A stretch of 64,000 bases of DNA from Cordia subcordata. Lineage: Eukaryota > Streptophyta > Magnoliopsida > Boraginales > Cordiaceae. The stretch covers positions 5,802,001 through 5,866,000 of the forward strand of contig JAPTOF010000010.1 of assembly GCA_028554755.1 (NCBI GenBank). Direction: 5' to 3'. The notes beneath the pieces are model-generated. The model saw nothing but the letters and a program-made list of their open reading frames with translations, made no database searches and was not told the origin of the DNA. Positions 1 to 10,016 of the stretch are shown piece after piece. How positions within the stretch are numbered: position 1 is the first letter of the stretch; each line of letters opens with the position of its first letter. Position numbers and translations under genes: made by a program.

Positions 1-324
1 ATATTCTATTGATTATATTCTTCTCAAAAGTATTTTTGTTTGGATTATAAGTAAGTTTATTTTTCTAATTATAAATATTAAAATTGGCAATTTATATATA
101 TATTTTTAAAAAAATATACATATGTAGAGATTGATCTAGTAAGGGTTAAAGATACACAATGAAACTGTTACATACAAATATTTTTTCTAATAAAATTTTT
201 TTTATAATTTCTCAGATTACATATGTTTTGAAAATATACATATTTAAAGCAAAAGAGTATGACCTCTATTGATAACTTGGCCCTTACCCCAAAGTGCAAG
301 ACTTGTAATTATTTCATTTTTTAT

Positions 325-405
325 TTTTTTTTGCATAATGCCCACGCCATTTGAACCAGGACCTCACACCTAGGTGGACATAGTCTCAACCAATTAGGCT
401 ACCCG
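325..405 (-). mobile_element. tRNA-derived SINE-like fragment
   Basis: Read on the minus strand, this piece has a box A-like stretch (TAGCCTAATTGG) followed about 33 bases later by a box B-like stretch (GGTTCAAAT). An A-rich tail lies just beyond, at about 303-332. Box A, box B and an A tail in this order are the hallmarks of a tRNA-derived SINE or a tRNA retro-pseudogene. It is too degenerate to fold as a working tRNA. I could not find a convincing target-site duplication. Confidence 0.5.
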
Positions 406-471
406 CTAATCCCTTATATTTTTGTTTGAATAAATTCAAATATTTAAATCAATTAAAAAGGGCAAGTTCTC

Positions 472-681
472 CTAGTATTTAGGCTTGAGCATTTGAAACC
501 ATAGAGCGTTTGGTTCATGAAGGATGTGCCATCCCAATTTTGCAAATAAGGCCTCATTAACAAAGCTGCAACATTCGGGTACATTTGGAAAATCCTTACC
601 TCTCTGTCTAGATCCTTTGGATAAAAAGCTTATCACCTTAAAAGGAAATCCATCTGGGAGGCAAAAGAACCTAGAAAACAC
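472..681 (-). mobile_element. LINE reverse-transcriptase fragment (C-terminal part of the RT region)
   Basis: The minus strand encodes a peptide containing NEALFAKLGWHILHEP followed by ALWFQMLKPKY. This resembles the conserved stretch after the reverse-transcriptase domain in plant non-LTR retrotransposon ORF2 proteins (the family pattern is roughly N-AL-AKQGWRLL-P-SLW-LK-KY). Only about 70 codons remain open and no catalytic RT motifs are present, so this is a dead fragment. It points the opposite way from the LINE fragment at 945-1445. Confidence 0.6.
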
Positions 682-710
682 TATCAGTCCCTCTTCTTTG
701 GCTGATTGGA

Positions 711-936
711 CTCGTTTGGATTGACTTTTTTTAAAAGCGTTTTTTTTAACAGCTTTTGAAAAACAGTTTTTTTTTTAAAAGCTAAAAATTCTGGCTTCTA
801 AAAAAAGCTGTATTTGAGCTTTTTTTATAGTTTCAGCTTTTTTGGAAGTCAAATCTAATAGTTATTGCAAATTTAAGGTAACTTTTTCAAAAAAAAAAGT
901 ACTTTTTCCTGAAAAAAAACCAATCCAAACAAGCCC
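711..936. mobile_element. Short inverted-repeat element (MITE-like), family M1 copy A
   Basis: The left end reads CGTTTGGATTGACTTTTTTT and the right end, reverse-complemented, reads CTTGTTTGGATTGGTTTTTT, so the ends form terminal inverted repeats. The interior is rich in AAAAGCT/AGCTTTT blocks. Three related copies occur in this window (3480-3700, 6185-6355, 44742-44933). There is no coding capacity. The target-site duplication is not clear. It lies between two LINE fragments of opposite orientation. Confidence 0.6.
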
Positions 937-944
937 ATTGCATC

Positions 945-1445
945 ATTTGGTTGGCAGAATCTTCCGGAGAATTTAGCTCACGCTCTGCTTGGGATATTGC
1001 CCGTGAAATGCACCCCATGGTTAGTTGGACTAAAGTTGTGTGGTTCAAGAACTGTACACCTAAGCATGCCTTTCACTTGTAGATAACCTGGTTGGATAGA
1101 TTACCAACGAAAATGCGAATTCTCGTTTGGAGCATTTAGGTTGATCCCTGTGCATCTTTTGTTCTTGTTGCGTTGAAACGATAAGCCATCTTTTTCTTTG
1201 AGTGTGGGTTCATTTAGCGCATTTGGAGAAAAGGTACGAAACTTGCTCGTGGTCCTCATTGGATCACCAATTGGGAGAACGTTGTTTGGTGGATCAGTTG
1301 TAGATGCATGACCAATTCTCTTAGCTCTCTGATTACCGAGCTTTGTTTCAAAGCTATCATCTTTCGCATTTGGCTTGAATGGAATCGAAGAATTTTCAAG
1401 AATGAGGCTAGAAGTGATGATTTTCTTTGGGAAACCATCCTTTTT
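945..1445 (+). mobile_element. Degenerate LINE fragment (zf-RVT-like region)
   Basis: Conceptual translation with stops and frame breaks gives SAWDIARE, then WTKVVWFKNCTPKHAFHL, ITWLDRLPTKMRI, and further on a block ending FRIWLEWNRRIFKNE. The order W-K-VWF-PKHAF-W-RL-T and the later R-IW-ERN-R-F block match the zinc-binding region downstream of reverse transcriptase in plant LINE-type ORF2 proteins. Several stops interrupt it, so it is a pseudogene fragment. Confidence 0.6.
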
Positions 1446-2780
1446 TAAATTAAGACAAAATTTGTATAGATATGGAAAATTTAGAAACAACATTCTCAAT
1501 AGGCGTAATTGTAATTTTTGGAATATTGTTGTTAACGTGCTTTGTTCTTGATTTTGGCACTGTTTAAGCAGTGTTGTTTTTGTTGATTGTAATTTTTGTG
1601 CATATCAATACAAGCTCTTACTTACTTGGCCCCAAAAAAAAAAAAGATGAGTATGTCTTAGTCCAAAGCCTCTATTCAATTTGTAAGCGAGTAGATAAGG
1701 ATAAGATACTTTTTGAATTCCGCATAAATCTGTTGAAAAACTTATTCCTAAGATTAAGTCGAGGAATATGGTTTTTAATTTTATCTTGAAAAATTAAAGT
1801 TTTTTTTTTTTCTCTAGAATAAGCTTTCCAACGTCAATTTCTTATAACAAATTGAGAAAAAGAGCGGACAAGTTAGAATTATCATTACTTTTTAAAAACT
1901 ATTCTAGCTTACCAAAACTACCTTAGATCTAATTTTGAACGAGATCTTATTTGTGTGTTAACAATTGAAATTGCAAAATCAAAAAAAAAAAAAGGGAAAA
2001 CAGAAAAGCAAGTGACGTTTAGGTCTATTTTTCAGATGGACACTCAGTGAAGGGACCTTGTCCTAGTTTTAACCCCAAAAAAAAAAAAAAAGTAGCTGTA
2101 GTCTTAGGGTAGGTTTCTATAGTTACATACTTAATTGCCAGAAAGACGCAGAGTACTGGCTCTAGTTGAATGTGAGGAAAGAAAAAGAAAGGAAAGAGAG
2201 GCGACGTAATATTGGAAGTCGAGATGAAAGTGAAATTAAAATAAGAGGTACGAAAATAAAATCGAGTTGAGAGTTGAACGTGACAACTCCATTTGATTTA
2301 GTTAATGCATGCATGAACTCTATTGACTAATTAGCGCACCTTTGGCTTTCAGTTGCAACCCTACAAGACAAGCAAAGCTCATAGTGATAAACGTACTTGA
2401 ATTTTCTTCTGCCAACGTTCTCTTTAACAATAATAAACATAATGATATACTTTTAGCCAAAGAAAAAAACAATTAAACATAATAGTCAAAGCAACATCTC
2501 AAATTAATCCATGGTGATTTTGAGTATGGGTCGTAATTGCAAATAATAGTAGTATGTTTTTTTAATAAAATCCGCATATAATTTGTAATTTTAACTTCTT
2601 TTCATTAATTTTTAAATTAATTTATCTTATATATCGAATACGCCTCGCCTCAAAAAACAAAAAATATTACTGGCCAAGCAAATCTAAGAAAGGTGGACGT
2701 TGAGCGGACTGCCACATACAAGATTGTAATGCCCTGATCAAAAGCAGTAAAACATGCGCTACGTTTAACAAACTCACTAT
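1446..2780. other. Intergenic AT-rich DNA upstream of the KIN-like gene
   Basis: No gene is visible. It contains several poly(A)/poly(T) runs. A single ABRE-like ACGTG core at 2278-2282 (within GAACGTGAC) lies about 630 bases upstream of the KIN-like start codon. That would fit ABA or stress control, but one short core motif can occur by chance. Confidence 0.4.
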
Positions 2781-2788
2781 ACATGCCA

Positions 2789-2797
2789 CTATAAGTA
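2789..2797 (+). promoter_or_regulatory. Candidate TATA box of the KIN-like gene
   Basis: CTATAAGTA lies 118 bases before the start codon at 2915. With a usual 25-35 base distance to the transcription start, the 5' leader would be about 90 bases. It is inferred from sequence and position only. Confidence 0.45.
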
Positions 2798-2914
2798 CAC
2801 CCCATTAGCTCATTATTTAGCATAAACCCAATCCAATACATAAAAGAAAATTAACTAAATACATATTATTTCGTTAATCACTTTTCTTAATTAAGAGTAA
2901 TTGTTATAGCGAAG

Positions 2915-4023
2915 ATGTCGAGCCATCAGTTGAATGCAGGTGAATCCCATGGCCAAGCAGAGGTAATATTAATGTTTAATTTCTACATTCGGGATCTACG
3001 AGTACGTGTTATGAATTTTTCTCGAACCTTGCACATAGTGAGCGTATCGTACATTGTGAATTGACGCTTACATTTGTGTCGTGGACAGGCCAAGACTGAA
3101 CAGTGGGTGGAGTCTGCAAAGAGCACAGCAAACTCAGCTGTTAACAAGGCTGAGAATGCGGCCCAAAATACCCAGGAGAGGGCCCAACAAGGAAGAGAGC
3201 AGAATGAGCGTGGGTTCCTTCAACAGGTACTTCTTCTTATGCTGAGACACCCATTTCTTTTTTTATTACTTTGAGTTAGAGTATTTCAAGTCACGTTAGT
3301 TTGAGATTAATCTCAATCGAACCGAAAGCGATGAATGAAAATCCCTCCAATATGTGCTGATAGACTTTGTTTTTGTCATGCTTTAATCTTTAAACCTTTA
3401 GCCACAATTGGGTCAAATATACAATAAATGTATTTCTATACCACTAGAGGATTTTTTTTTTCTCTCACTTCTTTTTAGGATTTGTTCGAATTGATTATTT
3501 TTAAAAGTATTTTTTTCTAAAGCTTTTTTAGAGAAGTGTTCGTCTAGAAAGAACTAAAAATGCTGCTTTTTGGAAAAAGCAGAAATTAAGTTTTTTTTTA
3601 AAAAAAAATTTGTTTTGTGGAAGTACAATCCAAATATGTATTATGAAAAATATGTACTTTGTCAGGAAAAAAAAGTATCAATCCAGACAGACTCCTATTC
3701 TTATAGTTGCTGTCAAGAGCGGATCTCAAATTTTATTTCGACAAAACCTATAACATTACTATTTTTTCTAGTGAGTCTTGATTTGATTTTTCACATTAAA
3801 ACTAAAATTTTCCAAAAGAAATGTACATGTATGGTGATAAATGTAAATCTAATTTGACTAATTTTGTACATCAAACTATCTTTTTCTTTTCCTTTATAAT
3901 TTATATGAAGAAGTCAACATTTCAATTTTGCTTCTGGTACAGACTGGAGAGCAGGTGGCTAGCATGGCTCAAGGTGCCATTGATGGTGTAAAGAACACTC
4001 TTGGAATTGGGGACAAGAAGTGA
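2915..4023 (+). CDS. KIN-like small stress/LEA-type protein, 88 aa, 3 exons
   Basis: Exons are 2915-2962, 3089-3226 and 3943-4023, joined at GT-AG introns in phase 0. The protein starts MSSHQLNAGESHGQAEAK and ends GVKNTLGIGDKK. It is highly hydrophilic, rich in A, Q, E, N and K, lacks cysteine, and has A/Q-rich helical stretches such as QNTQERAQQG and QTGEQVASMAQGAIDGVKN. This composition, the small size, the three-exon layout and the closing Q-TGEQ-MAQGA-D-VKNT-G pattern fit the KIN1/KIN2 (cold- and ABA-inducible) branch of small LEA-like proteins. These are thought to protect proteins or membranes under cold or drought and to be cytosolic. No signal peptide or membrane segment is seen. Intron 2 carries an M1 inverted-repeat element. 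The family call is good; the exact orthologue is not resolved. Confidence 0.85.
3480..3700. mobile_element. M1 MITE-like element copy B, in intron 2 of the KIN-like gene
   Basis: It starts TTTGTTCGAATTGATTATTT and its reverse-complemented right end reads GTCTGTCTGGATTGATACTT, a diverged version of the M1 termini. Internal AAAAAGCAG and TTTTTAGAG blocks resemble copy A. It has drifted more than copies A and D. Confidence 0.5.
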
Positions 4024-4934
4024 AAGAACACAATTTTTTCTATGCCTTTAATTAATTTGAGGGTATATAAGAAAAATGGTTTTAGTCATAATGAGATTTG
4101 AATCAAGATCTCTCTTAATAGGTAATAAGAACTTTAGCTGTATGATGCTAGGGTGATCAGATGAGCATTTTGTATTAACTTTTTAGGTCTTGTAGGACTA
4201 TGTTTTACTAATTTCACTTTGTTGGTATAAGTTTATTTGAGACTTCTGTTGATAGAATTCTCATAAGGTGTTGTAATAAGATGCAAAATAAATAGAAGAT
4301 TTAATTTGCTGCAAATGTTAAGCAAATATTGCTAGCCTCATATTGTATTGGCTCCTTGCATGATCTCTCCCTCTCTTTTTTTTTTTTTTTTGGTGCATGA
4401 TCTCTGTTGATGGATATGCAACTAGTTTCTATCTTTTTGGACAAATTGTGAGTTTATATAGTCAGAATTTCGTATTAGTTTCCAAGATTATATAAAATCA
4501 TCGGGTGAAAATTTGTTGTCATAAAAAATTTTAAGTTTGAATTACTTCAAATAATCTTCAACCATAACTTAATACTTCATGAATAAACAGCAGTTGTGAC
4601 CTATTACTATGAAACTAAATTTTAATATAGTTCTCATAAAAAATTCGATCATTGTCTATAGGTTTTCATTATTAAAAGAGAAATTATAGTTAACAAATTC
4701 TAATAACAAGGTATAATTAGACGCTACAAATATTAAAAATTCAGTTGAAAGACATTACAAATCCAATTGGGAGGTAAATTTCTAATCCTAGCTTGTTTAG
4801 CAACATGATCGGAGACGTGTTGATTGTTCCTCTAATCATATTAATGCTAAGTTGCTAACTAGAGATTCTCTTATAAATTAGGGAAGAGTCTTGAAAGGTT
4901 AAGGGTACTCTTTCAATAAGTGACAACTAAAGTT
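4024..4934. other. 3' flank of the KIN-like gene and intergenic DNA
   Basis: The 3' untranslated region begins at 4024, with AATAAA-like A-rich motifs near 4287-4293. On the minus strand, around 4095-4150, a box B-like stretch (TGATTCAAATCTC) hints at an old SINE piece, but no good box A is visible. Otherwise no gene is seen. Confidence 0.35.
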
Positions 4935-5174
4935 CAACTTTTATTATGATGAGTTTAATTTGAAGTGGGGATTGGTAGGATTGGCAAATTAACTTGGAAC
5001 TGGTCTCAAATAATATAGCAGAAGTTAGGACTCTATTAGAAGGTCTATGTTTGGCTGAACAAATCGACTTTCTAAGCTAGAAATCGAAATAGATTCCCAA
5101 ATCCTTACTCTCGGGATGAATGGGAATTCTTGTTCAAAAGATGTATTACTGTTAATGCAGAAGACGACTAGCGA
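4935..5174 (+). mobile_element. LINE RNase H-like fragment, first tandem copy (frameshifted)
   Basis: This 240-base unit is repeated immediately afterwards. It encodes the same RNase H-like peptide as the second copy (NNIAEVRTLLEGL region), but one A is missing in the run near 5060, which breaks the frame. It also has a short TAGGATTGG insertion near 4976 relative to the second copy. Confidence 0.6.
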
Positions 5175-5412
5175 CAACTTTTATTATGATGAGTTTAATT
5201 TGAAGTGGGGATTGGCAAATTAACTTGGGATTGGTCTCAAATAATATAGCAGAAGTTAGGACTCTATTAGAAGGTCTATGTTTGGCTGAACAAAATCGAC
5301 TTTCTAAGCTAGAAATCGAAATAGATTCCCAAATCCTTACTCTCGGGATGAATGGGAATTCTTGTTCAAAAGATGTATTACTGTTAATGCAGAAGACGAC
5401 TAGCGAACAACT
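5175..5412 (+). mobile_element. LINE RNase H-like fragment, second tandem copy
   Basis: The open frame contains SNNIAEVRTLLEGLCLAEQN followed by LSKLEIEIDSQIL. This matches the core of the RNase H-like domain found at the C terminus of plant LINE ORF2 proteins (pattern NN-AEL-AL-GL--A---G---LEVE-DS--L). Only about 60 codons remain. It is nearly identical to 4935-5174, so the duplication is recent compared with the death of the element. Confidence 0.65.
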
Positions 5413-5832
5413 ATGAATTCATGCTAACAAAAATAAGAGTTAACTGAATTGCAAAATTTGGGTTGCAATTACCTCTTAACAGCTCAGGTTTGTGTTTGGG
5501 AAAGATACAAAAGAAGTGACCTCTTGGAGATATATTCTTACTCAATTTAACGTAACTCTCTTCCAAAAAAATATGAAACTACAAATAGAAAATAATAATT
5601 GCAAATTTTAAAAGGAAAAGACAAGAAAATCAAGAATGTCCATTAAGCCGTTGGCAGCCCACTGCATTCTCGTACATTCTTTCCCACTTGCGTGCACGAC
5701 AACAGTACCTCACCAAACACAAAATCTATTACATAAAAAGTAAAGCTAAACTGTTAACTTCGTTAACTGTCAAAATTTAACCGTTCTTTTCATCTCCAAA
5801 ATTATCATCACAAAATCTCAGTGTTCTCAACA

Positions 5833-8800
5833 ATGGCCACTCTTCATCGACCACCATTGCTACCCCATCATCTTCACCATCATCACAAGCCAAGACTACT
5901 CCATTTCAAGATACCCAATTCCATTTCATTCTCCAAGAAGTTGTTATTTTCAAGAAACTTTCCATTTCCCAAGAAGAGTAATAATAGTCTGTGTTGTTTT
6001 GCTAAAGCTAGTGGTGCTGAGGTTGAGACTAGTAGTGTTTCTGGTGAAAGTGAGGAAACAATGAGTGAAGATGAAAGGCCACCTTTTGATATTAACTTGG
6101 CTGTTGTTCTTGCTGGTTTTGCATTTGAAGCTTATACAACCCCACCTGTATGTGAAATTCTGATTCTTTTTTGATTGTGTCTGTGCGCCTGGATTAGCTT
6201 TTTTTTTTAAATACTTCTTCTAACGGCCTTTGAAAACTACCCAAAAAAGTTACTATTTGAATTTTTTTAGAGTTTCAGTTAGTTATTATAAAAATAAAGT
6301 AACATTTTAAAAGAATATTTTTTTCTCCAAAAAAAGCCAATCCAACCAGGCTCTGTTTACTTTTTTAAGTTGTTTGTTAGCTTGCTTATTCCTGAACCTG
6401 TGAGAAAGTAATAAGTGATCTTGGAAACAACAGAGGATCAACTGGAATGGATGATGTGTATCTCCTTTCAGTAGAATAAGCTTGGTTTGTTTTGGTTGGA
6501 TTTTGTAACGTCCAAGGTGTACTAAGAATCGTGTAGTCGACTCAGACCTCGTGAAACAGTATAACGTCCAGGCCTAACTATTGGCACACCAAAAAGTTAA
6601 GCCCAATTTACTGGTCTAAAATGCTTAGACCCATAAACCATAATGATAATCTTAAGTGACCATTTGATTTACTAGTTAAGCTTGTAGATAATATATACTC
6701 AATTAGTTTGTCGGATAGTATCGAGATGTCTCCAACACTCTACCAATAGGATTATACTGGCCCCACTTATGTATCCAACAATATACACCAATAAGTGGCC
6801 ACTTCATTTTAAAGTTTTAGCTTTTAGATAGAGTATATTTAATTAGTCTAATGTCTCTAATAGATTGCAATGACCATCCCAAGATATTATAAATCAAACG
6901 TATATGACTTCTAGAGTCAATGTGGGACAAGATGTACTAGGTTCGGTTTGGTAACCGAAGTATTTGATGCAATTACAATGTGCTAACGAAGTGTGAATCA
7001 CTTTGTTCGCTCGACTTGTAATGGTTTTATTGGAGTTACTTTAAAAGGGAAGTAAATGAAGACCCGTGGGGTAAATATTTGAACAAGTTCTAACTTTGTT
7101 GAGGTTAGTTAATGTTGTCTGCCCCATGAATTTTGCAAATGGACATACAAATTATGGCAATTTGGGAGTTTTGAACTTTGTCATCTTGAGTTCTGATTGG
7201 AGGCAGTCAATTTTTTTTCTTTTTCAATTTTAATTCAGTTACTTATAGAGAAATTATGTTTCCTACAAGCATAAGCTTGGTTTATTTTGATCAGGAAAAT
7301 GTTGGAAAGCGTGAGGTGGACGCAGCTAATTGTCAGACAGTGTTTCTTTCTGAGTATGTAGATTTCCTGCTCTGCACCACACTACCATGCAAACTGAATA
7401 GCTAAAACATGACACTCTGTAAATATTTCTTCATAATTATGCTGAAGAACAAGATTGTTGAGCTCTACAATTGATTTGTTTGATACTTCCTCTCTTGAAT
7501 GCTTTCATAGGCTTAATATGCTTTGGCTAGGCTACTACTGGCTTAGTTCTCCACAGTTCTAATTTGTAAACGACACAAAGAAGTCATCGATATATTCAAA
7601 CATCTGAATACATCTTCCTTTGTTTTACACGAACTACTTCGTGCAACTAGTTAAGCCTTACTAGGATTAGTATTGTTTCTGACTCATTGTAATCAAATTA
7701 GGAGGTGCAGATAGATTAATCTGTTTAGATTCTCTGGCCTTGTCATCATAAGGAATGTTTGTGACTTTATAATCCCAGGCAGGTTTTAGTTTAGAAAGTC
7801 TTGCTTATGGAGAGGGAAATGCAATTACTGAATGTAGAATTTAAGAAGCAAAAAGGAAACAGCTGCTTCCAAATTTGTCAGGAATTATGAGATTCTGTTG
7901 GATGTCAGAGCTGAGGTTGCAAAATCCTGATTGGTGCTGTAAGCGATTTATATATGGGAACACTATAAAGTAGAGATGGGAATATCTGGAGATCTAAGCT
8001 GCAATAGTTCACATGTCAGATATTGAAGTTTTAGCTGTTTTTGTTCATAGAGATTATGATTCAGTTAAGATTGTGACTTGAACTCCCACTTCAAATTTAT
8101 CTACATCTGCAGGTCCTTTGTGCGTGAAATTTATGATGGTCAATTGTTTGTAAAGCTAAAGAAAGGATTCAATTTCCCTGCCATGGATCCATGGGTATGG
8201 TAATTTTTCTTGTTGTCTTCTGTTGACAGTTCTGTAATAATGTCTCCTCTCTGGTTTCATGCTCTGTTGGCTTCTGCTCCTGTAACACATTCTTCTGCTT
8301 ATCTTTAATACTTGTATAATTCCCAACCTCCTTTTTCTACTAGGGAACAAGTGATCCTTATGTAGTCATGGAATTGGGCAGTCAGGTTGTTAAAAGCAAG
8401 GTCAAATGGGGGTAAGATGCTTCTGTTTCAATATTAGTTTAAATACACAGCTAGTGAGACAGTAAAATTGGTTTTTGTCCCAAAAACTTCAACAAAATCA
8501 TTTCCTCTCTTGGCCACCTTATGCAAGGAAATTTTTTCAATCTTTAATTCTCCAAGCATATCATTCATTTGTCTCTAGAAAGTTTGATCTATTTATGTTT
8601 CAATGCAATATTTCAACCTAAAATTGATGGATGGGATGTCAACATTTAGCCTTTGAGCTGTCTGTAGTACATTAGTCCCGAATATTATTTTCATGATTTA
8701 GTGATGACAACCTTTGTATGCTGTAGGTGGCATGGTGTTTAAACTGCCATTTATGTCGTGCAAAATCTGATGCAATATCTTATCTTTTGACAATTATAAA

Positions 8801-9978
8801 AATGAATACTCAATGGTTGACTGTTGGCAGGAACAAAGAACCAACATGGAATGAGGAGTTTGCTTTAAATATCAAGCAGCCTCCCACCAAGAATCTTCAG
8901 GTAGTAATAGACAAGTAATTCCTACAATTCATGTTTTCATCTTGACACAAGAAGCATCAGAACTTATAATTTTTCGTATTACAGTCTATCCAACTGCATT
9001 TAGATATAAACACTCATCATTTTTGAAGAATAGAAAAAATTCTCCTTACCTACTGTGATTACCTCATGATATACCATTTTCTCCGTCAGGTTTCAGAGAT
9101 CTGTAAGAATCACAATTATGGAGAGTTTTCGCTTGAGTAGGCATGTATGATGCCATTCAGAACGTCTTTGAGGAGAAAGACAAAAGCATAAATCTCCATT
9201 GTTTTCAACTACACTTTCCAGACATTGATATACTTCTTTGGAGAAAAAGAATGCTATGTTTTTGTGAGGATCAAGTGGTTAATTGCTTTTTGTCAGGGCT
9301 TGTTAGCTTCATAATCTGATGAATCACCTGATTTAGTTTCAGTCTTTCTTCTTAGTTCTAAAGAAACTGAAAGTTTGATACACCATGACTATGGACTGGT
9401 CAAAATAGAGTACAATGTTGCCATCTTCATCTGCTGTTGAGGTATTGTACTAGAACAATGAAAGGACAGGACGACTCTATTTGTTTTCTGTTCTTTGCTT
9501 TATAAGCATCTGGATAACACATCTTCTTGTAGTTGTCTTGAGCAAAATAAGCAAACACATGATGCTTTATTGCTATTGACTTGCACAAACTTTATTACAT
9601 AATCACAATTTACTTATCAAAAAGATTTTATTTGAGGTGTCTGGCATTTTTCATACATTTAGATTAAAATTTGTATAGAAAATATAAAAATAATCAAAGG
9701 TGCTTTCAATTTCTGTTTCATATTTGATTTTAATTTATTATGTTACTAATTTTTAGTTATAATGTTGGAGTTAGGTAGCAGCCTGGGATGCAAATCTCGT
9801 GGCTCCTCATAAGCGTATGGGAAATGCTGGAATTGATTTGGAAACCATCTGTGATGGTAAGAAATCAAAAGATCTTGTAGAATAATTTTGTGCTGTAAAA
9901 TATTGTTTATGTGCCATTCATATTGGTGCTTGTAAACAACATTTCTGTGCATGGCTTTGTTATTATACCTGCCAGTGT

Positions 9979-10016
<38 letters not shown>

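Noticed and set aside
325..405. Functional tRNA gene
   Set aside because: The boxes are present but there is no acceptor-stem pairing or full cloverleaf, and an A tail follows.
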